From Siphonodentalium dalli (taxonomy: Eukaryota; Mollusca; Scaphopoda; Gadilida; Siphonodentaliidae), in the NCBI GenBank assembly GCA_032622095.1, contig CP136068.1:50464443-50528442 (forward strand): a stretch of DNA of 64,000 nt, read 5' to 3'. Numbering within the stretch: the stretch's first letter is position 1; each line of letters begins with the position of its first letter. Shown here piece by piece: positions 12,468-25,000 of the stretch. The position numbers and the translations under genes are program-made. The notes under the pieces were generated by a model. It saw nothing but the letters and a program-made list of their open reading frames with translations, had not been told where the DNA came from and did no database searches.

Positions 12468-12768
12468 CGTAATGGTCGGAAATTTCCAAATCTATGGTAT
12501 CAGCATCTTGCGGATTAAAATCGCCATTAATAATTATAGGGTCCAATAGTGTTTGAGAACTTTGAGTAACTCTTGTTGGGGATGTGACTACATTTTTGAG
12601 GGTGTAAAAGTTGATTATATCATTTAATTTTGAAGCCTGATCAAGGAGATTTGAATTGTAATCCCCGGTTAGTATAATGTTTTCAGTTATGTCTAGTGCA
12701 TCATGGATAGATGTTTCCAATAATTCCCAATACCTCGGGTGACAGTATTGATCAGATCTGTAAGACAA
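12439..12768 (-). pseudogene. LINE endonuclease C-terminal fragment
   Basis: ILTGDYNSNLLDQ (active-site block), TSPTRVTQSS, LLDPIIINGD and ISDHYGVYI (catalytic Asp-His) identify the C-terminal half of an AP-type endonuclease. A frameshift separates it from the leader upstream and from the linker downstream, which overlaps it by a few codons. Confidence 0.75.
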
Positions 12769-13018
12769 CCCGAACAGGAATAGTCGTTATTTTGAACATA
12801 TTTCTAACCAAATTATTGAGGAATCAAACTCCATATAATGTCTTCTACGACATATTAGATGCTCTGCAAAATATATACAAATTCCACCTCCTTTTGAATT
12901 TCTGTCTTCTCTTATTGGGCTACAGTATAACCAGTGATTTCTAGATTTTCTGAGGAAAAAGAGGGATCTAAGTGAGTTTCATTGAAAGCTAAAATATCGT
13001 AGTCAGTGATAAAATCTA

Positions 13019-13306
13019 CTATTTTTTCGAGTTTGTGGCGTATGGTCGTATGTTCTGGTGGAATATAGTTATTGTTTGTGTTGATCGATCACTGACTGGC
13101 CCTGGCTTCCTTTCTACTCCAGACCTTACAAGTAAAATTGCTAATATAATGCCCTGTAGAAATTGGTGAATTTTCATTTTCCATCTTTGTTGATTACTTG
13201 TACATATTTTTGATGTTTTCTGGGCACTCTTTTTAAGATCAAAACGTCCAATTGATACACAGTACTGCTCAAGTGATATCGACATGATGGAAATTGAACT
13301 TGACAA
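13019..13306 (-). pseudogene. LINE ORF2 leader with 2A-like motif and endonuclease start
   Basis: The frame ends in TITIFHQNIR, the usual first block of AP-type endonucleases in this group. Just before it, at residues 57-70 (nt 13097-13138), is ILLVRSGVERKPGP. This closely follows the ribosome-skipping 2A consensus (hydrophobic run, then D-V/I-E-x-N-P-G-P) but has G for D and K for N. Functional 2A-like leaders have been reported at the N-termini of CR1-type retrotransposons in sea urchin, amphioxus and molluscs. The two substitutions make skipping unlikely in this copy. Confidence 0.65.
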
Positions 13307-13749
13307 TGACTGAAAGCGGCACCGTGTATGGTTTGGACACTTGATTTGTAATCATTTCGTAGGAGAGCATGGGGACCGGCTGTGGCTGGTTGATTTCATT
13401 TCTGTGTGATTTTTTTACAATAAATTGAGGAAGTTTTCTAGATCGACCAGAAAAGGTGATACAAATAATGAAGAAAACATGAGCAAACATGAAAACAACA
13501 TGAATAAACAGTGAAGTAAATGGGTCAGCATTGCTACTTTGTAAGTAGATACTGGATGAGGTGATTACACATGTACATATAAAGAGATGTGTCATATACG
13601 TGAGGTACATGACTGATGTGGTCGATCGAATGGGGGTTCTTCTAGCTATGGGGGTAGATTTAGAATTATAAAAGAAGCAGGATTTGGTTTTTAGTTGGAA
13701 TAGTTCTGTGCCTCCTTCCACAGGAATCGCTTATATGTTATGTAGCTAT

Positions 13750-13870
13750 GGGGTGCGCAGATCAATACATATACATATGCACATATAAACACTCGCACAT
13801 ACATATATATATATACACATACACATGCATACATATACACACTCATACACACATATACATATACACATAC
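13750..13870. repeat. ACAT-type microsatellite
   Basis: Interrupted CACATA/CATACA/TATATA repeats form a degenerate microsatellite without coding value. Confidence 0.85.
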
Positions 13871-14017
13871 ATATATGTATGAGCCATCATGACGACCATA
13901 TAAGGTAGAGCTATTGTTCGTATCGGCTTCCGTATAATATCGCCGAGATAGACCGCATGACCCGAAAAAAAAACTATTTTATGAGCTAGTAGGGACCCGT
14001 ATGTCCATTTTTTGGCT

Positions 14018-14117
14018 ACCGTGTGCATTTTGTGAAGAAATATAGCGACTATGCTAATGATTTTGCTTGATATCTCAGGCACCAGAAAACAAATGTTAGA
14101 CACCTAAGGGTCGCGAC
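14018..14117 (+). repeat. Left member of a long-range inverted pair
   Basis: About 100 bp (GTGAAGAAATATAGCGACTA...AGGGTCGCGACT) recurs inverted at 19677-19778 with roughly 90% identity by eye. The two may bound a 5.7-kb element that includes the AAGATGGC-rich module, or may be independent copies. Confidence 0.7.
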
Positions 14118-14204
14118 TGTGTGGATTTATGATGTCATCAAGATGGCCGCCATCCAAAATTTCAGAGTAGGCACTGAGTCAGTTTGATTAATAGCTAGTA
14201 GTGA

Positions 14205-14205
<1 letters not shown>

Positions 14206-14282
<77 letters not shown>
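14206..14282. repeat. AT dinucleotide microsatellite
   Basis: This is an uninterrupted AT repeat of about 77 bp. Confidence 0.97.
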
Positions 14283-14284
<2 letters not shown>

Positions 14285-14322
14285 CCGTTTATATAGTACT
14301 TGAGCGTAGAGTTGTATATATG

Positions 14323-14467
14323 ATCCAAAAGAATGGAGACATGACTTATAAAACGATCATTTAATACATTTGTAAGTCTAGAGGCCTGATACTAAGCACG
14401 AAAGGCCTCTAGACTTACAAATGTATTAAATTATCGTTTTATAAGTCATGTCTCCATTCTTTTGGAT
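14323..14467. repeat. Near-perfect foldback hairpin
   Basis: Arms of about 64 nt (start ATCCAAAAGAATGGAGACAT) pair almost perfectly around a loop of about 17 nt. It is a foldback or MITE remnant sitting between an AT microsatellite and the AT tail of a LINE. Confidence 0.9.
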
Positions 14468-14468
14468 A

Positions 14469-15600
14469 ATATATATATATATATATCTTTATTTTCCTCC
14501 ATAACTGAAGAGTTATATATATAATTTATATCAACACAATCAACACTCCCACCACCAGTTAACACATAAATGAAAACATACAAAATCCTAAGTTTTACAT
14601 CAATAGGTGAACTGTAAATCCGTCTGTGCCACATTCCAATCTGGTACACGTTTACAAGCAGACATAGTCATATAGACGTCATATATACATCATATATACA
14701 TTCTCATATAAACGAACACTCATATTGATACTATATGCTTAATATGAGAATATAATATGATACATAATATTACACACACGTATATAAGACCATACGTCAG
14801 AATAGATGGTGTAAACACTGCAGTTATACAATGTTAGACACATGTCCGCCAGCATGTCATATTAAAATCGACCGAAAATATGGGTACGGAATCTAAGCTT
14901 ATGTATAAATTACACTGCTAGCAATAATCTGCTATGGATTACGTCTCAAAATTTCAAATATTTAGTGTACCCACATTCTCCACAACTTCGATGTTGAGGA
15001 GATGAAGAAACGACAAAATGCGACTTTATCCTCGACATATTCATCTAGATTTGGTGGGATATACCCGAGGAATAATGCAGTTTGTTGAATCCAACTCATA
15101 CTATTTATGTACATGTAACATGCCACAGTAAAAATATCAATGAATTCGTACCAGATTTGGTTACGTAACTGATTAAGATTTATACAGTAATTAACGACAT
15201 GGGTAACGATGTCAATGTAGGAAATTTGACAATGGTCACATACAGATTCAGACATATACATTGGAATACACAGTAACCTAATTGTAATGAAAATGTCTTC
15301 TTTGGCCGAAGGGTGGTTTCTGCAGATAGTCCAAATATGAGACACATCAAGTTCTGGATTAACAATGTTAAATCGTATAAAATCAGGATCGTCTCGCACC
15401 CGCATTTGCCATTGCGATTGTAACATTATTTCAAAATTTGACTTAATGGTCCGTTTACACGATTATTTTGAGGGTAGAGATAAGCTCACAACAAATGACT
15501 TCCAAAGTTCACCCATCCCAAATTTGATTAGAATGTTACGGATTTCAGACAAGAAGGGACTCCTCTCATTTGTCTCGTCTGCGCTTTAATGGGCCTCTTG
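14469..15600 (-). mobile_element. 3' fragment of a zinc-tail LINE
   Basis: The minus strand encodes the C-terminus of a retrotransposon ORF2: IRNILIKFGMGELWKSF (about 15560-15510), a stop near 15465, then WTICRNHPSAKED and CDHCQISYIDIVTHVVNYC (Cys/His zinc-binding pattern), IWYEFIDIF and the stop at 14962. A 3' UTR of about 460 nt follows and ends in a terminal hairpin, an AAAATAAAG motif and an AT-repeat tail at 14469-14484. It is the same general family as the fragment at 25.3-26.2 kb. RT and endonuclease are missing, so the copy is 5'-truncated. Confidence 0.72.
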
Positions 15601-15682
15601 AGAAATACCTTCTTGACTGTTTTCGTAACATCCAGCCTACACAATGAGAAGAACAAGGACAGTTTTCATAATTAATCACAAT

Positions 15683-16800
15683 TAATCAAGATGGCCGCCA
15701 AAATGGCGACCGAAGTTCAGAAAAAAGATGAATTTTCACACATATCTCTTAAAACATTCACGGTTGTTTGAAATCGGTGGCTAATAGCAACTTAATTTAA
15801 ATACATTTGAATACCTAACCACTTGAACATGATAATATGTCATACTTTGGGTCTTATTTCCTACAAAATATCGTCAAAATGTGAATTCATAAATATGCTA
15901 TGAAATTTTACCAATATAGATTTTGTAAATCGAGACAAGTGTTCGCCAGAAAATAGCTGAATTTGATGACAAAAATGTGCAACAGTTTTAAATATATAGA
16001 TTGCCATATAATTACAACCAAAAAGTGCATCTATATTCAAGATGGCGACCAAAATGGTTGCCGAACTAGATAAATCACTAAAGTTTGTCAAATTTTCTTT
16101 GATATCACTCCTAATGTGCGATTTAGTGAACATAAGTGAATATATTTGCTCCGTGTTGGCGAAATAACATGGAGTTATGAAACAATATGAATAGTTTGTG
16201 AAATATGGCTGTTTATACTCAAGAATTCAAAAGAATGAAACCACGAAAATTAAATCATCAAATTGGCAACCATGAACAAATTCAGAGTTGGAATTGAGTC
16301 TGGGGGGAATTTAGATAGTGATATGATTATGTTTCGCTATCAATAATACAATTGCATGACACTTCCTCTTGACAGTGCAATTTGCATCTCAAAATCCAAG
16401 ATGGCTCCAAAAACGGCGACCGAAATTCTAATAATTGATGATTTTTCACACTCGCCTCTTAAAGTATTCACAACGGTTTGAAATCGGTGGCTAATAGAAA
16501 CCTTATTTTTGAATAAATTCTATTATATAATCATTCGGCAACCATGGCATGTTAGATTAACATATTATGTATATGCATCTAAATTCAAGATGGTAACTGA
16601 GATGGTTACCAAAATGGAGAAATCATCCAAATTTGCTAGTTTTCCTTGATAACGGACTTAAGTGGGTTTCCATGACTACTGGTAAACACATTTGTTCCCC
16701 TGGTGACAAAAGTCACAGGAATGCTGATACAATCTGATACAATATGAATAGTGTGCGAACAGTAGCTGTTTATATCCGAGATTTCATGAGAATGGAAACA
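15683..16800 (+). repeat. Tandem non-coding module with paired AAGATGGC/AAAATGGC motifs
   Basis: Two diverged direct copies (about 15690-16230 and 16398-16800) share blocks such as CTCTTAAA...TTCAC, TTTGAAATCGGTGGCTAATAG and AATATGAATAGT. Each contains paired motifs, e.g. CAAGATGGCCGCCAAAATGG at 15690 and CAAGATGGCGACCAAAATGG near 16040. The sequence resembles the arm module of the foldback elements at 38.8 and 49 kb. No ORF is conserved. Confidence 0.6.
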
Positions 16801-19676
16801 TTAGATACATTCATCTGATGTTTGACCTATTTGAAAATATCCAAATATGAATATATGCTGATTACATCCATCATTATATGTACATCGGAAATTTCCTGAT
16901 TGGGTGACTCGACTGGAGAAAAATCCCTACCTCATCAATAAGGCTGTCGGTATTGAGCAACACTTTAATTACTTCAACTTGATATCGCCCCCTTATGGGG
17001 TTTGGATAAGAACTATTCACTTGACTCCTGTATTGCTCATGTAATGCCATCATACTAAGTCAATTCTACCGATATTCAGCTGGTCACGGAAATTAATTGA
17101 ATGGACATCACACAATGCAGTGCCCAAAAACAGTAGCGCATATAATTCCTTGGCATTACAGACATCTTCCATGTTAACAAGCTTAATAATTAGTGTATAC
17201 TAAGTCCAAATATAAGAATAGGAGCTAACATGTGTGTGATTCGTCGTTGCTATTAATATACATGTAAAACTGAGAAAATTTACAATTGCTCGCCCTTGAA
17301 TAACATCTAATTCAAATCCAATTCACTGCGTATGCGCATCCGGGAATTATACTACAATAATGGCTTTGTCGCAGACTGCCAAACGAGAGCCTTCAGATGT
17401 GCGCTCTATGTGTCTCTGCGAAGAAGAATCGCTTGTCGGATTTATACCAGACCTCTGTTTATTACATACAATCTATAGCGATTACATATAAATTATGTTC
17501 AGGTTCGTACTAAAAGAGAAATTGCTGTGGAATACCGTGCAGCTCATATGTCAACTCACTGACTCCACACCCAAGATTTGCGAAAGCGTGGCTGATTTTG
17601 ATCGATAGAGCTAGGATAGGAAGATATTCAATTGGTATATATGAGTTCCACAGAGGAGATAGTTCTCTGGAATCACATATAATGCAAGTTCGTTCCGTGT
17701 ATGATCCCCGTCTTCGTGTGAAGAACTGATGCAGGCATCGAGTTTATATTAGATACAGTACACCCATTTCATATTTGTCACATGTGTTATCGAATATCTT
17801 CCATACTTGCGTTATACGGTCTCATCAAAATGTCATACAAGAAACATGTTCACATAATTTTGTTTAAATGCCTGCACTTCTGAAATTGTATCGGTTATCG
17901 GCAGCATTCCAGATAAAACTAATAGGATACATAAACCCGCATCAATGCACAGATCGAATGGCTGTAGAGACAATTGAACTCACGGACATTTTGAGGTACA
18001 TGTATTATTGGGTGGAAAGTTTATAATATTCATTCCAGATGTTTTATACAGGAACGTTTGATATCCCACTGCAATGAATTCAGGTCTGCAGAAAACACAG
18101 GTCGTTAAACGTTGAAAATCTTATACTTTCCTGAGCAACAGTTGAAGTCAATTTCCGTTATCGACTCTTCAAATAACTAACAATCTACAATCTCTCTCAA
18201 TTCAAGAATAGCATTGTTATCTATTTCCAACTTCCAACTTTTGCGCAGTGTCTATATTCCCAAATTGTAATTTGCCTTCTTGTGGATCCGACTATTATGG
18301 TTGTACGGTTTGCCAGCAACGTGTTCGATGGATAATTAAAGGAGTTCGTACCAGATTGCGAGATCTCTGTGATTCTAAGATATCTACTTTCTGTGAACTA
18401 ATAGTTGCTGTATAATGCTAATGAAAGTCCCATGAAAGTTTTGAAAGAAATCTTAATAAATGTTCCGTTAAATGGTCTTGATGACCCGTCATTGTATACA
18501 CTTTCTTCGCTGCCCCATCATATGGCATGGGCCACCGATGAGCTTCTGGTGTTTCTGTGAGGTATTTCATAACTACATATCCAGGCACTAGGCATAGGCA
18601 TTTCGCTTTTCACGATAGTTTTTCGTTAACAACCAGGTTGTAGTTGAGGAGCCGTTACTGTCACTTGACACTCGACATGGAGAATGACAAACCTTAGGTT
18701 ATTTTTGCCCGATACTGATGTTATTGTTATATTCTAAACTAAACTGTCCAGCATTAACTCGGTTATGTGTACAGTATGTTAGACTACAGCGAAGTGAATC
18801 TGCAATGTATTTGCTATGAAGTCAGCATCCGTATTGAAATTTATTTAATACTCTCCATTCCACAACCGAAGCAAGCATTCTATGACACATCTGATATGCA
18901 GTCAGAGAGTTTTCTCGTGAGCTCGGATGTTAGCCTGCGAGAGGTGTTTCTAATTCAACTGTAGTTACTGGGGTGAGTTAGTGGTAGATAGACTATCATC
19001 ACTGTCACCATCTATTGGACGAAGTAACAAGAGTGGTACATGTGCTGACTCACGTCTTGTGAAGTGCGACAGTATCCCTCATCTATTCAAACGAATTTCG
19101 GGTGATGAAACACACATATATGCCGGAACAAGAAACGGAAAAATGCCACCTCCCCTTAATGTGTCTTATTAGACACAACTGTTTAATAATTAGATACGAA
19201 ATAAGGTTTTCACTAAAATTTGTAATGCCTGAGTAATTCTAAGTTGAGCAATTATATTTCCCGGTGGCAATATGATAGTAATGCAGACTTCGACTTCGAT
19301 GAAGTCAAGGTGTGATATTGTTCCTGAATATTCAAAACGTTTGTGGCCGGACGAAATTAACGTGGTCAACTGTTCATCAAGGCTAGACAACGAATAAAGC
19401 AGATATGCCCCAAACGAAATAATATATCTATCAAATTGGATTTCTCTCTGTATTATAACTGCAGGGATTCTTTTGCGTTCGAGTACTCGTTATGCTCTTA
19501 TAATGATACAGTCAGCACTATCCTGTTTGAGTTCCTTTCCCAAAAAAACGGGCAGGATCGTTTAATTTATATTGGGCAATTTCATGCTATGTTTCTAAGA
19601 TTCCGTTCTGATATATTCTCGGTTATAAACAAACTATTTTTGGTAAACCATAATCACAATTTGCCTTAGCATGATA
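16801..19676. other. No gene recognised
   Basis: Only short chance frames occur. A 43-codon frame starting MALSQTAKREPSD at 17360-17491 has a reasonable AATAATGG start context but no recognisable homology. It could be a first exon or chance. Confidence 0.4.
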
Positions 19677-19778
19677 GTCGCGACCCCCAGGTGTTTAACA
19701 TTTGTTTTCTGGTGCCTGAGATATCAAGCAACGTCATTGGCATAGTCGCTATATTTCTTCACAAAGTGCACACGGGAG
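19677..19778 (-). repeat. Right member of a long-range inverted pair
   Basis: This is the inverted counterpart of the segment at 14018-14117, starting AGTCGCGACCCCCAGG and running into TTTCTTCACAAAGTGCACAC. No coding capacity was seen. Confidence 0.7.
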
Positions 19779-20997
19779 TACATAAGAGCCTCTACTAAGC
19801 GCGCGTTTCGGTGGATAAAACATCTTTTGGAAAGCGTTTTAGGAACTACATTCTGTGGAAGGAGTAAACACATTTGCTCCCGCTTATTCCTTGTTTTGCG
19901 GTTATGGAATAGTCACGTTGGCATTATAAATTCGTGGAATTGTATGGTAATTTGTCACGACTTTCAACGATGCGTGGATTTCGGGAAAGTTATAATACAG
20001 TTCAAGTAGTTTGACCTACTTAGTGTTTGTTGTTACAAAAAATGAACGGTGGCTGTCAGCGAGATTACTGGCGTTTAACATACATTTTTGTGCATCGGGT
20101 GACAGTTCAAGAATGTTTAGGTGAGTGCTAAATGTCTTATAGATGATTTCAATATAAACATGAAGCTGCAGACTATAGTTTGCATACATACAGTTTTTAT
20201 GAAATAATAGTGGTGTTGAGACTTATGCGATGGTACGTAGTAGCTTGTGTCACAAAGAGTGTCACCGGCCACTTTTATAATATATCTGTAAACTTATTTC
20301 TTCCGTTATAACTTTGCGCTAGTTGCAGTAAATACAAAATCTTTAACTTTGTATATTTGAATCCATAAAACATATAAACTATGCTATATTATGGATTATT
20401 AATTGGCATTTTGTTGCCAATGTTGTTCAGCTAATTGCAATGATTAGTACCTGTATATTCTAATGGATTTTAATTGTTCGCCTAATCTTTTTGGTAAGAT
20501 TACTTTCAAGTGTTCAATTTTCAATGCAGGCTAAAAAAGTCTAAGATAAGTATAATAAATATATTTGTATTTGTTGACTCTTATTGATACCATTGCAGAA
20601 GCTCAGTCTTAATCCTTCTGAAAGACTAGATGAAATAACATATATTATAATTTTGTGATGAGTTTTACATACTTGCTTGTCTTGATTTGGGCATTTTATT
20701 CAAATGCATAAGATAGGATGTCTCTATAAAAACCCAGTCTAATTACTGAATCTCATATAGAGCAGTTTAGGAAAAATTATTCTTTATAATTTTTATCGAT
20801 ATCGGTTTTTATTTGTGAGTAATATTAATTTAGTATGTAGCTTTTAATATTTTCAAGTTTTATACCAATCTAATGTCTAAATGTAAAATTTCATGTGATT
20901 TGTTGTTACTGAGAGCAATATAGTAGTATTTATATAAGATAGTTGTATATTTAATTTATTTTCATTTAATTTTTTTTTTCTTCTTCAATATTTCGAG
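19779..20997. other. AT-rich, no gene recognised
   Basis: Strongly AT-rich sequence ends in a T-rich tract (20960-20990) that serves as the polypyrimidine stretch of the exon-like segment at 20998. It resembles intron sequence. Confidence 0.45.
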
Positions 20998-21170
20998 GTC
21001 ACTATTAAGGTTTTTGGCTTGGTCTTATACTATCAAAACAGACACTGGGTACATAAACAAGGGATTAGCATTAATTTTAAACAGCAAGTTAGTTAGAAAG
21101 AGACATCCTATCTTTACAAGTGACAAAACCATGTCACATGGTCAATTAGATTTTCTTTGCTTCATTGGAG
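20998..21170 (+). CDS. Exon-like segment, copy 1 of a duplicated pair
   Basis: This 173-nt segment is open in one frame (SLLRFLAWSYTIKTDTGYIN...LDFLCFIGG) between a T-rich acceptor (TTTCGAG) and a donor reading GGAG|GTAACA. A second copy of identical length lies at 26260-26432. I do not recognise the protein. All six base differences that I count between the copies change the encoded amino acid, which argues against strong protein constraint, so it may be part of a repeat. Sequence downstream of the donor is cut off at 21191 by a LINE AT tail. Confidence 0.4.
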
Positions 21171-21190
21171 GTAACACTGTTTGCATAAAT

Positions 21191-21700
21191 GTATATATAT
21201 ATATATCCTTTATTTTCCTTCGTTACACGAAGAGCTTATCAAACATTAAACATCATAATACAAATATTTACACAAGTGGGATGAACAGGTGAAGAAGACA
21301 TATACAACTGAATACATATTCAGACAGAAATCAAAGTCAGAGCGACAGACATACAATGTACATATACGCAGACAGCTATGTCCATTGGCAGGTATGCGGA
21401 CACAGGCGAACAGATATACATACATACACTGACGAGCGGACGGATGTACAGACATGTACGCAGTCATAGACACACACGCGCGCACCCCCACACCTATATA
21501 TACATATATATATACACATACATATATATACACATATATATACATATACATATATATATATAGCTATATATATATATATATATATACAACATACATACAC
21601 ATATACACATATATAAATGTGGACAGGGCAATCACACACAAGCAAACATGCACGCATACGGTCATATAATAATTCACTGCATGTATAAGGACGTACATAC
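21191..21700 (-). mobile_element. 3' end of a LINE with microsatellite-rich UTR
   Basis: On the minus strand the 3' terminus carries the hairpin CTTCG-TGTAA-CGAAG (21218-21232), then GGAAAATAAAGG and an AT tail (21191-21206). Upstream are CACA/ATAC/TATA repeats (about 21460-21620) and no ORF, so only the 3' UTR remains. The insertion disrupted the 3' flank of the exon-like segment. Confidence 0.55.
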
Positions 21701-22043
21701 GAGTTTTCCTAGCGTGTGTTTAATTTCAGTTGGTATTGACACGAATATGTCTGAGTCTATCTGGAGACGATATCAATGATCCAACTTTGGAGCGAGGTAC
21801 TTACCCGATGTGACAAACGAAGGTCCCCCAAGGTGTGGGGCCACTTTATTTGCACAGCAGCTAATGTATCACTACGAAGTTGAACAGGTAATGCAAAAAT
21901 TGTGGTTGTAGAGTGTCTCGCAAATTGATTGTCAACAAATATAAAATTATATGCTTGAAGGTGGTTATTTACAGAATGTGCCAAGCAAATTAGCGTTACA
22001 ACTATATGGATAATAAAGGGGCACATGTAAAGCGGGACCAGTT

Positions 22044-25000
22044 AGGGCGCGTACACATGGCCAGCAAGAACATATCAGGTATGCCCCATGTGACTTACTT
22101 GACCAATGAAATAAATAATACCGGAAAATATCCAACGAAGGCAGCGCGATGATATTTTATCGCCAATTGGTGATATGTGTTCACCTTGATAGGTGGCCAT
22201 CGGTATCCGTTAACTAATCTCGCGGGGATATGATCGTAACAATTCAAGCGCCTGAGTTATGATCCATCAATAGTATCGTCTGTTTCAACATACTACGTAT
22301 TTCCATTTTTTATTGGTTGTCAGAACAGCTGATGTATTATATATATACATGTATATACGTGTGTGCAGAGACGTGGCGACAGGGGGGGTGGGTTGGGGTT
22401 GGTGTGTCTTACCCCCCAACTTTGGTCAAAATTTTCATACCTGCCAAAACATTAGTTGGAAATTTCACACCAACAATAAGTTGAAAATGTTCTTGTAGTT
22501 TGATTTTCAAAACAATTCTTGGGGGGGGGGGAATTAATTTTTTTGGACCAATATTTGCATATTTTCCTATTTTTGGTAAAAATTATGGTCTGAAATGGTT
22601 ATCAGTTGGAAACTTTCCAACCTCATGCAGGGGGGGGGGGGGGGGGTGACAGGTTGGAAATTTCCAACACTTGGAAAGCTTGTGTCCTGGTCCCTCCCCC
22701 ATGGCCAGTCAAAAGTAAAAAACTGCTAGTTAATTTAAGAAAACAATATTGTCATACATTTGGTCAACATTGTCATTGGAATTGTCATCAGTTGTAAATT
22801 TTCCAACCTAAGGGTGGATACACACATGCATGTAATGCATGTATGTAAAATACATGTATTTTACATGGTCACACCAATCATTGATATCATTAATCGCCTG
22901 CGCGTGATCGTTCCATTTCAACAGGCGAGACCGGTGAGTAGTTATAAGCCAAAATCAAACCAACTGTTATCAAGAGAAATCAGGCCAGTCATAAACATGT
23001 CTATTTTCATGGGTGCCGAAATGAATAAATCCTGTCTGATATATGTTGCTGTTTTCACGAGTTTTAGTTCATTTCGAAAAGTGGATTTGAGTCTGTCGAT
23101 TTTATACTTGATTTGTTTCTCTCATTTCTTGGAAACAGGGTCATCCAAAATAAAAATAAATGTGTAGACTTTTGAAGCTATTTTAGGACGATTGTGATAC
23201 ATGAGTGTTTAATGCCCCACACACTGACTCCCAATTTGATCTCGTCCAGCAGAATCCGAACGGCTTTCTGGCTCCACATTTTGGAAGTGCTATATTAATA
23301 CACATGGCAATCAACTAACTCATACATGGTGAATTCCATGTTATAACGTGATTTAGCCTAATCGGACAACGCCGAATCGAGTCAGGATAAGGATATTTGT
23401 TCCTCGACTATGCATGGCATCAGTTCAAATTTTAACAATCCGATATGGTGCTCTCATGCCTTGAATGCAGGCATTGGAACATTAAGACAGACAATACCAG
23501 TGTGTTGAGATTGCTCGGATAATTTGAGGGCGAGCTCATGTGATAACTTTCAATTGGGATTTCTTTCCATATATCCATTACAGCGCCAAAAACATTAATG
23601 CAGGTACAACGTTGAAAGAAAAAAGAGCCACCCCCCCACATTTTAACCCAGAATTTACAGAGCAGTATATGTTTCTCAGGCCAAAGGATGAACAAGTTCC
23701 TAACTGTCACCATTTTAGCCTGTACAGGCTTGAATTGTCACATTTTGGACTATAATCCATGATTGGGGGAGGGGGCTGGTTCTCGAAAGTTTCGAATAAC
23801 TAAGGGATTTAGTTGAATGTATCGGCCGGGATTATCTGGGCAAGAATGTACAACATAATGTTTTACTTAAATATTCCATAGTTGTAAATTGTGTGTATAT
23901 AACACAAGAGAGGAAAGGTGACGTAGTTGTGGACTCGTAGCTGGACAACCCTTTTCCCGAATGAAGACACACATGCAGCAACACCACCTTCTCTATACCT
24001 TCAAATTTAAAGCTGTAATAATATGTTCATAATTATATGAATAGCATCAATTGCTGCATATGAGATTAATCACTCGTAGCAAACAGGCACGGCAGATATG
24101 ACTGTCAACTACAATATTTACAAATCAGGAGTGGCTTCGTGGCTTCATGTTGCTGCATGCCCCCCCTCCGGTCGATGAAATATGTAATGGTCAGTCCGGT
24201 AGCTTCAGGTATAATATAGCCCCTGCATTGTGGAAATCCTGGGACCATCACTGGTATACCACCAAGAGAAGACTGACGATGATTTAAACAGAACGTCCAA
24301 CATTTGGGCTATCGCGCGAACAATTATTTTAAGCGGCCTGACGACTTCGTCCAGTCAACGACACTCTGCACGTTCAGAGCGTTACTCACTGTGGTCAAAC
24401 ATAGCCGCAATGATTGGGTTATCAGCAGACACATATTACATGGTCTGTATGATCCATGTAAAACGCCAAATACACGATATTTACAGAGATTACATGCATG
24501 TGTGTATCCACCCTAAGTGGGGATGTCAGGTTTGAAATTTCCAACTCTTGGAATGCTTGAGGATAGTCTAGATGATAGGCTTTTGCGATTTTCTTGTTAA
24601 GATTAAAAAAATTTCGCACACCGGGCCGAACCATGGTCTAATATTAGGCCTAAGAGCACTGAGGTGCAAGGGGGTGCAAATGGAATTATGGAAAACTTGT
24701 GTTTGGTCTGATTCTGATTCTGAATTTCCCAAGGTGGACACCCCAACGAAAAAACGGAAACCATCTAGCCACGTCCCTGCGCGCATGGGGATGCTTTATA
24801 ATTTGGTACCTCACATGCCTTGACTTAGTTGTTTTACTTTAATTTGGACTGTATGCACGTTTCGAATAAGAAATTGTTGGCGGCTCCTCTCGCATGTGGG
24901 ATGTGGCCCAGAGCCGAACACACCAACGTCTGTTTAGATGTCGCTTCGTGTGTTCACGAAGAACACACATGCCTACTCCAACGACGAGGGCGCGTTCCTT

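Larger units (their letters stand above)
10030..13306 (-). mobile_element. Decayed non-LTR retrotransposon with 2A-like leader, endonuclease, RT and zinc tail
   Basis: Successive minus-strand frames give a leader and endonuclease start (13306-13019), the endonuclease C-terminus (12768-12439), a linker (12467-11831), RT fingers (11834-11352), the RT palm and thumb (11184-10399) and a Cys/His tail (about 10290-10030). At least six frame changes or stops separate them. The order and spacing are those of one ORF2 of roughly 1000 residues. It is clearly different from the 4.3-7.8 kb LINE in sequence. Confidence 0.8.

Noticed and set aside
13269-13721. 150-codon hydrophobic frame upstream of the decayed LINE
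   Set aside because: It overlaps the LINE leader in another frame. There is no recognisable family, and hydrophobicity may come from T-rich composition.
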